A stretch of 64,000 nucleotides of DNA from Datisca glomerata (GCA_003255025.1 QANY01008725.1:372001-436000); one strand, 5' to 3'. Shown: positions 1 through 10,239, counted from the stretch's first letter. The notes: generated by a model not told the origin, from the letters alone. Program-made: numbers and translations.

Positions 1-944
1 TTTTTTTAAGATTGATTTATGGTTAGTTTCTTTTGATTGTTAATTTTTTCTTTTGATTGTAATATCATCATCTCATTAAAAAGGTGGTTGAGCGGTGGAT
101 TAGGTAGATGCTGATTTTTGGTGATTTTCAAAATTTAAAATTTTTATGGTATTATTAGATTGACTTTGTAGTTATTCAAATAAAAAATATCTCCTTAATT
201 CTAGACTTTGTAATTAGTATATCATTAATAGTAATTTGATTTACCCGAATTATTAGTTTAAGTTTTTACATTTTTCTTTTTTATTTAAATATCATTAGTG
301 CATTTCAAATTTTGAATTAGTTTCACTTAATAGGAGGGAGGTTAAAGTTGATTTACCTAATGGTTGATGGATGGGAGAGATGTTCTAATTTTCAAAAACA
401 TAATTTTTTTGGAATTTTGATTTCTATTTTAGTTTCAATTGATTGTAGATTGTATTTTCCAAGTAGATCATTATTTCATAATAATCTAAACACATAATAT
501 TTCTTTAATTATAGGCTATATAGAATTAATATATCAATAAAATCCATTTGATTTACCCAAATTAATAGGTTTGTTACTTTATCTAGATGAAGGGCATTTT
601 GGTCTAAATTTATTGATTGTTTATGAAACTTTCTATTTACCTATAGATCTAGAAAGCCTGCTATTACTTTAAACACCCCTCCTAAACTTGTCTATAGTGC
701 AAAATTTCCTTATAGATATAAATATAGATTAGATAGATGTTTTTTAAAATCAATATGACAACCCTTATAGTTTATTTAAAAGACACATACTTTTTTTCTA
801 ATTTAAAAAGTTCTAGTCAGTTTTAAATGTATGGGTTTTAAGTTGAAATGAAAAATGACAAAGGCCTAGACAATTTTAGGGGTATTGTTCTAGAAATGAC
901 AGTTTTTTAAAAGTTTAGGTAAATAGCAGAGTTCTATAACTGTC
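1..944. other. AT-rich flank, no gene
   Basis: I see no coding region, RNA gene or complete element here. The stretch is AT-rich with runs of T and A and many short stops in all frames. It forms the left flank of the hAT-like element that begins at 953. Confidence 0.7.
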
Positions 945-952
945 AATAATTC
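945..952. repeat. 8-bp target-site duplication, left copy
   Basis: AATAATTC occurs here and again at 6635-6642, directly outside the two ends of the hAT-like element. Eight bases is the TSD length of hAT transposons. The match runs on by two bases (TA), which I assign to the element end because the terminal inverted repeats then align best. Confidence 0.75.
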
Positions 953-1269
953 TATGGGTGTGTACGGTTCGGTTCGATTGGTTAGTATTTTTATAATCGA
1001 ACCGAATTTACCGATTATCTAAACTATCGAACCGAATTGAACCGGTGTAACTATTAGAACCGAACCAAATGAAACTAGAGTAATCAGTTCGGTCCGGTTA
1101 CTTATAATCGATTTGGCTGAACCTATACATGAACAAACTAAGCAAACAGAAGAAACATTTACCATTTTCCTCTTAAGAATAATAGCATCCATATGTGGGG
1201 GGTTTGACATAGACAAGAGAGGTAGCAAACTGTTCTTAGACCAAATACACAACAATTGGAATAATAAAA

Positions 1270-1850
1270 TTAGCTAAGGTACGAGAATTCCATACAAACA
1301 ACTGAAACTTCTCTAAACAAGTAGAGGTAGATGAATCTGGATAAAAGAAGCGGAGGCAGACTAATCGAAACAAAATAAGCAGAAGCAGAGAAGGACGAAA
1401 TAAGCAGATCTATGTTCTATTTTCAAACAATCAAAGTAGAATAAAAAATGGAAAATTTTCTAAGTTTGGAATCTTAATTTAGCTTCAAAGAGACAGAGAG
1501 TGACGAGCTCGAGCTCGAGATGCGAGAAAGATAGAGACAATTCTTCGACGTAGATGATGGAAGCTTCAAGCTAGGGAGACTTGATGATGGAAGACGGAGA
1601 GACGATGGTGAACTCATGACGGGTAGAGTGCAGAGAAAGAGAGTGCTTCGACAGAGACTATGGAAGCTTTGAGATAGGGGGATACGAGGGAGACGACGGT
1701 GAACTCACGAGGAGAGAGAGGCAGGAATTTTGTGCTTCAATAGAAACAATGGACAAGCGAGGGAGAGAGGAGAAAGCCAGAGAGGAGAGGCTAGAGGGAG
1801 AGATATTAGGAATTTAGGGTTTGGACTGGAATTGTGGCCTTTTTTCTTTA
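1270..1850. other. GA-rich non-coding interior of the hAT-like element
   Basis: A purine-rich stretch with repeated gatgatggaagctt and gagagacgatggtgaactca phrases, which gives it an internally duplicated look (about 1552-1600 against 1600-1700). No reading frame of note. It belongs to the host element rather than to the viral insertion. Confidence 0.5.
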
Positions 1851-1887
1851 TATATGATTTGATAATTCAGGTCTAATGTTTTAATTA

Positions 1888-1925
1888 ATAATATATATAT
1901 ATATATATATACACATACATATATT
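1888..1925. repeat. TA microsatellite at the left viral junction
   Basis: A (TA)n run followed by CACATACATATA. A matching (TA)n with CATA repeats sits at 6448-6476 on the other side of the viral sequence. This is what would be seen if the viral DNA had entered a TA-rich microsatellite. Confidence 0.7.
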
Positions 1926-1988
1926 TGTGTGTAGTTACTTTAGTTTACTATAGTTACCTTTTATTTTGAGTTAAGTTACTTTTCTGTT

Positions 1989-1998
1989 CTATAAAAGG
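1989..1998 (+). promoter_or_regulatory. TATA box of the pararetroviral leader
   Basis: TATAAAAG lies about 660 bp upstream of the movement-protein frame and 580 bp upstream of the primer-binding site. A pyrimidine-rich leader with several short upstream ATGs follows. The arrangement fits a Caulimoviridae-type promoter producing a long leader RNA. Confidence 0.5.
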
Positions 1999-2567
1999 GC
2001 CTCTCACCCTTGTTGAGAAATATACGCTTTTCCTTTCATGTTTAATAGAATGCTCATGTGTTGAGCCCTTATGTTTTCCCTCACATTCTCTCTCTAAATT
2101 CTCTCTCATTTCTTATCTCCATTATTGTCCTACTCACACCTGCACATACATAACGCTGTTGTGCTCAGGAGCTCCAGTGCTCCCTAATCGTAAGTTTCTT
2201 TAACTCCCCATATTCTCTGTTCATAAGACCATGTATATACTAATGTAAACCATATATAACCATGACTATAAGCTCTACTAGTCATGATCCTGTTGCTAAC
2301 TCAAAGGCACTCAATGTATAACTGTTATGGTTGAGGAAGTACTCACTGTACTACAATAAGTTCAGGAAACAATCAATGAACACTGAGTGGGACGTCACCC
2401 AAGTCGCGTCTGGGTAAGGTCTGTTGAGCAGAGATTGCGTTAAGACCGTTGACCCCTGTAAAACGTTGACAGACGTGCTCAGTGTAAGTTATTTTGTTAT
2501 CTGAACTGACTGGACCTACAGTGTTTCGCCTCCTCACATGATGGGTGCGTGTTGGTTAGCCCCAAGT

Positions 2568-2580
2568 TGGTATCAGAGCC
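2568..2580 (+). other. tRNA-Met primer-binding site
   Basis: TGGTATCAGAGCC is the sequence complementary to the 3' end of plant initiator tRNA-Met. It primes minus-strand synthesis in Caulimoviridae and in many plant LTR elements. It lies 68 bp upstream of the movement-protein frame, the order expected in pararetroviruses. I see no flanking LTR, which argues against an ordinary LTR retrotransposon. Confidence 0.8.
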
Positions 2581-2648
2581 ATGATTAGTCTTGGTTATAG
2601 TACTGTTTATATCCTATTTACATTAGGCATACATGGTCACACATACAC

Positions 2649-3467
2649 ATGTCTGACCTTAGCTCTGCATCTATACAATCCGTAGCTCATACAGTAACCT
2701 CAACATCTGAGGTAACCAAATTAATTGCATATCAAGATGTAAAAGAAGCCTTAGATAAATGGATTATACCTAAGGTAAAACCTGAAACAATATATAAAAT
2801 TGGAACCTTTGATTTCACTAGCCGTAAAATCATTAAAACATTTGAATATGCCATCCCATTACAACATAATGATGATGTTTTATATCTGTTGCATTTGCAT
2901 GATTTATACCCATTCATGCAAAAATATAAATATGTGTATATCGGCTTAGTGCAAATTGCATTAAAACCGTTAACTCTGCTAGGACAGAACACCAACATAC
3001 AATGCACCCTTAGAGATGGTAGGAATCTGAACAGGAAAGCTTCCCTTATGGGAGCTATAGAGACTAGTTTATCTCATGGACCTGATTATTTTAATATTTA
3101 TCCAAATTTAAGTATTGAGTTGTCTGATAGTAATCTAGCCAAAGTACTTGAACTAAGAATTCAATCACATGGCTATGATTATCTTCGAAGATCGTCTCCC
3201 TTTGCTACCCTATTTAGGATTCATCTTAAGGTTTTGACAACCTTGGATCCTTACACCAGAAAGCAAAGTGAGCAAGGACATACTGACCTCATTGATACTA
3301 ATCTGTTTAACAGCCAAGTGGCTGTTCCTCGCATGATTCCCTGGTCTGACATCACCTTTCCTGACACCTGGCAAATTCTCCAGGCTGTCCCTACCAGACC
3401 TGTCATCCGACAATCCCTTGAAGATGTCATCCAAACTCAAGGTGGCAACGTCTATCTTCGTTTTTAA
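2649..3467 (+). pseudogene. Caulimovirid-like movement protein frame
   Basis: A 272-codon frame begins with ATG and has the layout of the 30K-type viral movement proteins found in Caulimoviridae: a central beta-rich core of about residues 40-220 including the GTFDFTSRK and YVYIGLVQIALKPLT segments. Such proteins bind nucleic acid and widen plasmodesmata. Position directly after a tRNA-Met primer site supports the call. The same reading frame continues past the first stop at 3465, so this is probably the N-terminal part of a longer decayed polyprotein. I judge it an old genomic copy with no expected activity. A movement-protein-bearing retroelement is the alternative. Confidence 0.68.
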
Positions 3468-4079
3468 AAACCACCTCTGCCTCTGACCAGAAGCCCTTCT
3501 ACTCTCAGCAGCCCTAGTCTTCCTCTCTATCAGGTGGACATCCCTGAATCTTCTCGGGCCTCTGTCGCTGAACCTCATGGATAAGAAGAATCTGATCATT
3601 CTTTTCCCCGGGAGGATCCGATTAGAGGAATTCACATCAGCGAAAATCAGATTCCTCATGGTGTTTATGAATCCACCATAAAAAGAAGGCCAATGAGCCC
3701 AACCGTAAGTGACATGCAATTCAACATTTAGATGGATTTTACACCCAATAGTATGTTAAGACAAAGTCTTCACCAGGATTTGATGCAACCAAAATATAAG
3801 GATTTTAGAGATTGGTATTTCGCCAACCATAATCCTCAACAGCTCTTAGATTTAAAGAACCTGTACTACTTCCAATTAGAATAGGATCAACGCCTTCAGT
3901 CTTTCCCTGAATGGTATTACCAGCTCACTCAAAGAGTCAAAATTAAAGATGACCAACAGTTATAAGTTCTGACCCATATACAGAAAATGTGGATAACCAC
4001 AACTGGTAGAACCAACCAAGCTATTCATCCACCACCCTTATCCTTAGAGCTTGCTCCATGACAAGGTAACCAAAAATGA
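3468..4079 (+). pseudogene. Decayed polyprotein frame between movement and capsid regions
   Basis: In the same frame as the movement protein, readable protein continues through stops at 3582, 3729, 3882, 3963, 4059 and 4077. Every one is a stop that a single C-to-T or G-to-A transition could produce, and no frameshift is needed. That pattern fits decay of methylated DNA. The content is hydrophilic and Pro/Gln/Asp-rich; I recognise no domain. Confidence 0.6.
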
Positions 4080-4721
4080 TTGGTCATTAACCCTTATATT
4101 GAGGTTCCAAACAAGACCAACCATCAAGATATTGTTAAGGTAAAAGATATTCTTCCCTTAACCAAACAGAACAACTACACCAACATCTTCCTTCAAACTG
4201 TAGGAACACAGTTAACTAGGATTGAGGAACAGATTTTTCAAATCCAAGAGATACAAGCTAAAACTTCAACAGAAAAACCCAAAATCACGATTGAACCAGT
4301 AACGCTTAAACCTCCTTTAGATGTTCAGAATTTTAAATTAAAATCCAGTAAGAAGGAGGACGATTTCATGGAAACCATTATGGATAAGATCAAGAATCTG
4401 AAGATCTCGACACCTGATAAGACCTCCACACCTGAATCATCTTCAGGACAGTTGAACATGATGAATCAGGATGAACCACCTAATCCTGAAGAATCTGAAG
4501 AGTATTCCATCTCTCAAATCTTAGATAGTCACAAGAATTTTGATGATTCCATCAATAAACTCTCTTCTGGCTATTCTAAAAGGCCTACTACTCGTATGGC
4601 TTTAACTGGACCAAGTAGGTATTATTATCCCAGACCTACTCCCCAAGATATAAATATGAAGAAGACTTTTTTCATTCTAAAAAATCTTACCATGGCAAAA
4701 CCATCTATTAATGGAACATAG
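4080..4721 (+). pseudogene. Capsid/gag-like frame, N-terminal part
   Basis: About 210 codons in the same frame as the movement protein, opening without an ATG just after a stop at 4077. The product is Lys/Glu/Ser/Pro-rich and probably disordered, with a likely coiled segment around residues 45-65. It precedes a capsid-like domain, as in viral capsid polyproteins. Its second half, from 4250, is repeated in inverted orientation at 5503-6448. It closes at 4719 with a stop found in the same place in the inverted copy. Confidence 0.6.
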
Positions 4722-5202
4722 ATGGTAAAACAGAATATCAGGTCTTCGAGACCATTCATCAAATGATCATGTACTCTTCTATGTGTAAGCAGAATGAGAA
4801 TACGGATCACCAGATCTACAGGTTCCTGGTCAATGGCTTCACAGGAACGCTGAAAGGCTGGTGGGACAATTGTCTCACTGAAAATCAACGTCAAGAAATA
4901 TTAAACTCTTTCAAAATAAATATTGACCCAATTACTGGTACCCATACCAGAAATGAAGATGCCTGTTATACCCTTGCCCAATCCATTATTCACCATTTCC
5001 TTGGCCCGAGAATTGTCAATACTGATAGACATAGAGAACTTCTCCAAAACCTGAGATGCCCTTCTCTGACTCACTTCAGATGGTATAAGGATGTCTTTTT
5101 AATGAAAGTCATGCAGAGAAGTGACGCAAACAATGAACACTGGAAGGCAAAGTTCATTGATGGCCTCCCAAGTCTTTTTGCTGAAAGAATAAGAAGAAAA
5201 CT
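4250..5202 (+). repeat. Left arm of the 0.95-kb viral inverted repeat
   Basis: This arm matches the reverse complement of 5503-6448. In about 380 bp that I compared by eye (4260-4640) I counted nine differences, roughly 97-98% identity. The spacer of about 300 bp (5203-5502) is not symmetrical: most of it continues the capsid frame of the right arm. Confidence 0.85.
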
Positions 5203-5317
5203 GATAGGACAACAGAAAAGAAATCCAGACCTGGTCCTTTCAGATCTAAACCGTTCATCTCAACTGTTGTCCTATGAGGTTTGGATGATGAAGAAGTGGT
5301 TGGCTATTGGATTTTAG
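4722..5317 (+). pseudogene. Capsid/gag-like domain, left copy
   Basis: The clearest readable stretch (4763-5200) is in a different frame from the preceding part. It contains a gag/capsid-type helical domain with the signature LKGWWDN followed by a conserved acidic and aromatic pattern. Homology to the inverted copy ends at 5202; the sequence then changes to unrelated coding-like residues and stops at 5317. No reverse transcriptase, protease or RNase H follows, so the pol region of this virus is missing. Confidence 0.6.
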
Positions 5318-5319
5318 TA

Positions 5320-6448
5320 TCGTAGGTAAATTGATTACAAAATTCGCCTAATTCTTTTCTGTTGTCAAGATTCTGACTCTTCATCATATGTTGTAGTTTC
5401 ATATCATTGCATAATCCTAGTCCTTCTTCTATGACTAGGGCAATGAGATGTCCATAAGTATATTGATCATAAGAAATATCCATTTGATCGTGTTTATCAC
5501 GGAGTTTTCTTCTTACTCTTTCAGCAAAAAGACTTGGGAGGTCATCAATGAACTTTGCCTTCCAGTGTTCATTGTTTGCATCACTTCTTTGCATGACTTT
5601 TATCACTTCTTATACCATCTGAAGTGAGTCAGAGAAGGGCATCTCAGGTTTTGGAGAAGTTCTCTATGTCTATCAGTATTGACAATTCCTGGGCTAAGAA
5701 AATGGTGAATAATGGATTGAGCCAGAGTGTAACAGGCATCTTCAGTTCTGGTATGGGTACCAGTAATTGGGTCAATATTTATTTTGAAAGAGTTTAAGAT
5801 TTCTTGACGTTGATTTTCAGTGAGACAATTATCCCACCAGCCTTTCAGCGTTCCTGTGAAGCCATTAACCAGGAACCTGTAGATCTGATGATCCGTATTC
5901 TCATTCTGCTTACACACAGAAGAGTACATGATCATTTGATGAATGGTCTCGAAGACCTGATATTCTTTTTTTCCATCTATGTTCCATTCATAGATGGTTT
6001 TGCCATGGTAAGATTTTTGAGAATGAAGAAAGTCTTCTTCATATTTATATCTTGGGGAGTAGGTCTGGGATAATAATACCTATTTGGTCCAGTTAAAGCC
6101 ATATGAGTAGTAGGCCTTTTAGAATAGCCAGAAGAGAGTTTATTGATGGAATCATCAAAATTCTTGTGAATATCTAAGATTTGAGAGAGGGAATACTCTT
6201 CAGATTCTCCAGGATTAGGTGGTTCATCCTGATTCATCATGTTCAACTGTCCTGAAGATGATTCAGGTGTGGAGGTCTTATCAGGTGTCGAGATCTTCAG
6301 ATTTTTGATCTTATCCATAATGGTTTCCATGAAATCATCCTCCTTCTTACTGGATTTTAATTTAAAATTCTGAACATCTAAAGGAGGTTTAAGCATTACT
6401 GGTTCAATCGTGATTTTGGGTTTTTCTGTTGGAGTTTTAGCTTGTATC
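5320..6448 (-). pseudogene. Capsid/gag-like frames, inverted right copy
   Basis: The minus strand carries the same capsid N-terminal part (6448-5977) and LKGWWDN domain (5935-5603), then extends about 90 codons further (5606-5320) than the left copy. The inverted-repeat arm proper is 5503-6448. The frame change between the two parts and the stop near the end of the first part are shared with the left copy, so they existed before the two copies separated. The arm ends abruptly at 6448 in the TA/CATA microsatellite. Confidence 0.65.
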
Positions 6449-6476
6449 ATATATATATATATACATACATACATAT
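6448..6476. repeat. TA/CATA microsatellite at the right viral junction
   Basis: An (AT)n run followed by three CATA units directly abuts the end of the inverted viral arm. It is the counterpart of the microsatellite at 1888-1925. Confidence 0.7.
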
Positions 6477-6634
6477 ATTAAAAAAATGGTTGCGAACTGA
6501 TTATAAATTTATTATAAAATATAACCAAATATTATGTTATGTAATTTAGCCAAACCGATTACAATTAGTAAAGTAAAAGTACCAACCGAACCGATTCGGT
6601 TCGGTTCAGTTCACAAAAATTCTGGACACCCCTA

Positions 6635-6642
6635 AATAATTC
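6635..6642. repeat. 8-bp target-site duplication, right copy
   Basis: AATAATTC, identical to 945-952, directly after the right end of the hAT-like element. Confidence 0.75.
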
Positions 6643-6689
6643 TAGACCAAAATGACCATAATCTAATTATGGCGTGTTTGACAATTTTT

Positions 6690-7690
6690 TAGGTAAATCA
6701 ATGATATGTAGTTGATATATCAATATGAAATATGCTTAAATTGAGGAATTAATTAATGCTCAGAACAGTTTTTAAAATTTGATTAATTATAGAAAGTCAA
6801 TAATGTAAGATATCAGTAAAATATTTTTCATTTTAAAAATCAATGGAAACCACTCAAAATCTCAAAATTTCAGGTCAATCAATGATATATTTTTTATTGA
6901 CTGGTCAATTCTTTCGTCACAATCTATTGTAAATATGTTTGAAATATTTTTGGATCAATCAATGAGATGAATCAAAAATGTTTCAACTCTTCTATAATAA
7001 ATTAGGCAAATGGACTGATCATCTCATTGATTGATCAAAAAATATTTGATTTTGATATAATCAAGAACTAATTAATTGAAAACCACTTAAAGTTGTTGGA
7101 AACCACTAAAAATCATGAAAATTTTAGGTTAATAAATGATATGTCTTTGATTGATTGATCAATCAATTTGTCTTAACCTATTGTAGAGAAGTTTGAAATA
7201 TTTTTGGGTGAATTGATGAGATGAGTCGAAGATGCTTCAAACTCCCCTATAATAGATTGAGACGAGTGAATTGATCATTTCATTGATTGGTCCTGAACTT
7301 TCGGGTCAATCAATGATATATATTTCATTAAGTGATCAATTCCATTCTTCCCAATCTATTGTAAATGTGTTTTAAATATTTTTGGATCAATCAATGAGAT
7401 GAGTCGAAGATATTTCAAACCCCCTTATAATATATTGGGGCGAATGGATTGATAATCTCATTGGTTGACCTAGAATTTTCAGGTCAATCAATGATGTATA
7501 ATTGATTGAATGATCAATCCATTATAGGGTGAATGAATTGATCATTCCATTGATTGACCCGTAATTTTTAGATCAATCAATGATATATCATTGATCATCA
7601 CATGGATTGACCAGGAATTTTTGGGACAATCGATGATATATCATGGATTGACCTGAAATTTCTGGGTCAATCGAAATCTCCTAAATTTCA
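6690..7690. repeat. Diverged tandem repeats built on TCAATCAATGATAT
   Basis: The phrase (G/A)GTCAATCAATGATATAT recurs near 6870, 7127, 7303, 7480, 7568 and 7620, with spacers of about 50-260 bp. Between repeats the same blocks return in order: ATTGATCAAT palindromes, CCAATCTATTGTAAAT, ATTTTTGGATCAATCAATGA, and CTATAATAGATTG. The unit of about 180 bp is itself full of short inverted TTGATCAA motifs. No coding capacity. Confidence 0.7.
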
Positions 7691-9074
7691 GCATTAGCTT
7701 AAACCAACTCTTAAAACTTATTTATTTAGTGCAATTACTTAATGAGAAAATGCTTATTTAGGAGACTAGGCCACTAAATGAAAATAAAGGAAAATATAAT
7801 CCAAAATTTTGAGAACTGCACAAATGGCCAAAATTTGAAGCGGCCCGGTCAAAAAGATTAACAAAAATAATGGACTAACTACAATACCTTAGTGAGAAAA
7901 GTCAACCCTAAGCTTCCATCGCATATCATTCTCCTAAACATCACAAAGAAAACTCTAATCTCTGAAAGAGGCGACAATAAGCTTTGTAAATATCTATCAT
8001 GAAGCTTTCTGAATCTCTATCCCGAGCCTAAATCGCACCAAATCGCGATTGTATGTTGTGGTTTCTCTTTTCATTTTCTTATATAACAAAATATAACTTG
8101 AAAAATGTGACTGTAATTTGAAATTTTTGTTTTTTCATCAATGTTCTTCGATTTTCGTATGACACAATATATTTCATAGATTTAACCATGAAAATCTCTG
8201 AATTACGGTATATTTTTATCTATGTACTCACTGATCTTTTTAACTTCAAAATACTCTGTGATTTTCATTTTAGGCTTTGCAAAAAGATTTTCATTTTCAT
8301 CACTTCTTCATTTTTTATTGCCTTATTTAAGTATATTACTGAATTTACTGGTATATTTAGTTGTAGATTCATATGATTGCATGTGGACTGTGATTTTTCA
8401 TTCCATATTGACTGCGATTTTCGCTCTGAATCATGATATATTTTCATTTTAACTTCAATGTACTATGAATTACTTCCATGTTGCTGAATTTGTCACGATT
8501 TTCCGTTCTATATTGCATATTATTTATTTATGTAAAAATGCTTGACTGTATGCTAAAATGGGTTAATGATTGTGTATAGTTCTATGAAGTAGTGTAGACA
8601 TGTGAAGTTGTATATTGAAGTATCGTGATTGCAACTTCTGACTTCTTGTTTTGTAAAATAATATATATATATATATATATATATTAATAGGTCTGGAATA
8701 CTGAGTTTCAATAGTAATATCTATAACCCTATGATATATAAACATATAGTCATTTATTGTTGATTAGCATAGTTATGTTTAATTTTGCACATAGTTATTC
8801 CAGAATTAGTATGTTGATATTTCCTCTAAGTATATTTATAATGTTTCATTGTTTACTTGAAACATATAGCCATAGGAAAAAGTATATGTCTAGTTACTTA
8901 CAGTATATAAAAATATATCCAGCAAAAAAACAATTATTCAAAAACACCGCGCCACCAAAATATTATCACAAAGTATACAAAGGCAGAAAAGAAATAAATT
9001 AAACAAAATAGTTCAAGCAAAGAAAAGTCACTGCATAAGAGGTTATCATTACGAATAACACTAATATTTATGCA
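7691..9074. other. AT-rich stretch, probably MULE-derived leader
   Basis: No gene that I can support. A motif with inverted AATCGCACCAAATCGCGATT lies at about 8030-8050, followed by AT-rich DNA with a (TA)n microsatellite at 8660-8685. Its place ahead of a DUF1985-type pseudogene suggests an untranslated or intronic part of a MULE-borne gene. The open frames between 8188 and 9002 look like chance AT-rich frames. Confidence 0.4.
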
Positions 9075-9079
9075 TTTAT
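9075..9079. repeat. 5-bp TSD of solo LTR, left
   Basis: TTTAT directly before the LTR start TGTTGACT; the same five bases follow the LTR at 10188-10192. Confidence 0.75.
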
Positions 9080-10187
9080 TGTTGACTCTTTGAGTAAATA
9101 ATTTAATTTTGATGATCACAAAATATTGTTCAGTATTAATGTATGTGCAAGTATTTCTATGAATGTCATGCAGGTTTACGGATATCTAAAGTTGCACATG
9201 TAAAGCGCCAAGATATTTGAAGAATCATGAAGACTAAGAAGATATTTGTAGGAGCTCAATATTATCAAGATGAAAATATTATGGCTCATAGGTTAGAAAT
9301 AATAAGTCTCAAAATAAATCTTAAATCATATTTTGGAGCAAAATGATTTTACATGATAACATATTTATGTCAAGAACGGACATCCGTTATTGTGTAACGA
9401 ACGAGGTTTTCAGATAAGAAAACTAAAAAAGGAACTTTTTGTAAAGTTTTTGCAATTAAACGGTCGAGCGGATGACCGTTACTGTTCACCAGACGACCAT
9501 TTCATAAAAGGAAAATTATTTGAAAAATTAACGGTCGAGCGGACAATCGTTACTGTACCACTGATCGACTGTTTGCTTGAAATGGAAAATTTTGGAAATT
9601 CGATGCTCCACTGAACGACCGTCAGTGTTCCGGTGGACGTCCGTTTTTTACTGTTTGCAGCAACGACTATTTTCTTCAAGCCTATAAATAGAGGTACTTC
9701 TTGGAGGAAAGATACACATCATTTTGATTACGAATGTCTTGTGAAAAATATGAGAAATTATTAGTCTTTACTTGAGCCATATATTTCCACGTCTTAGTAT
9801 TTTTAGCATAGATAAATATAGTGAGCATGTTTGTATATGTACTCTAACAGAGAGAGAGTTATTCATTTGTTCGTGAGAATTCTAAGTTCTAACGAGGTGT
9901 GATTGGTGACATCAAATCAATCGGTTTATGTTATTTTGATCTTCAACCATGAAGGAGATCGTAATTGTAGTGGAATCTTTAAGGAGGTGCCTTAGAGTGT
10001 GGGTGTAGGCAAAGAGTGCCGAACCACATAAAAATTATTTGTCTCTTTTCTCTTCCCTTATCTCTTTAATTTTCGTTTCGTTGTTTATCGTTCCTCGATA
10101 TATTTGCTTGCCACTTTAATAATTTTACGTATAACACGCATTTACACCCCCAATTCACCCCCTCTTGGATAACTACACGATCCTACA
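9080..10187 (+). mobile_element. Solo LTR, copia type (1,108 bp)
   Basis: The sequence opens TGTTGACT, ends GATCCTACA, and is flanked by TTTAT on both sides. It has LTR layout: U3 with repeated CGGTCGAGCG motifs (9461 and 9532), TATA box CCTATAAATAGAGG at about 9680, and a U5 ending in a C-rich CAATTCACCCCCTCTTGG block just before the end. Ends of this kind, with TTTTGATGATCACAAA near the start, are typical of SIRE/Maximus-like copia LTRs. No internal region is attached, so it is a solo LTR left by recombination. Confidence 0.78.
9678..9691 (+). promoter_or_regulatory. TATA box of the solo LTR
   Basis: CCTATAAATAGAGG marks the U3/R boundary region of the solo LTR, about 600 bp from its start. 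Confidence 0.6.
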
Positions 10188-10192
10188 TTTAT
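10188..10192. repeat. 5-bp TSD of solo LTR, right
   Basis: TTTAT, identical to 9075-9079. Confidence 0.75.
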
Positions 10193-10239
10193 ATGCATAT
10201 TTTTATATTATAACGACTGAATGCATATTTTTTATAATA

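Larger units (their letters stand above)
953..6634. mobile_element. hAT-like non-autonomous element carrying a pararetrovirus insertion
   Basis: The left end reads TATGGGTGTGTACGG and the right end, reverse-complemented, TAGGGGTGTCCAGAA, giving short imperfect terminal inverted repeats. Both ends continue into CGGTTCGGTT-type subterminal motifs (962-1110 and 6585-6612). The flanking 8-bp duplication supports hAT-type insertion. No transposase is visible. Without the embedded viral DNA (about 1.9-6.45 kb) the element would be roughly 1.1 kb. A shorter relative with similar ends and an 8-bp TSD lies at 43207-43500. Assignment to hAT rests on TSD length and end sequence only. Confidence 0.68.

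Noticed and set aside
1925..6448. A complete or active virus genome
   Set aside because: The reading frames hold many stops, the RT/RNase H region is absent, and part of the sequence is inverted; it is an old integrated copy.
6690..7690. CRISPR-like array
   Set aside because: Repeats are irregular, diverged and of the wrong size, and the DNA is eukaryotic.
8188..9002. Short hydrophobic frames as membrane proteins
   Set aside because: They are overlapping, AT-driven frames on both strands without conserved motifs.
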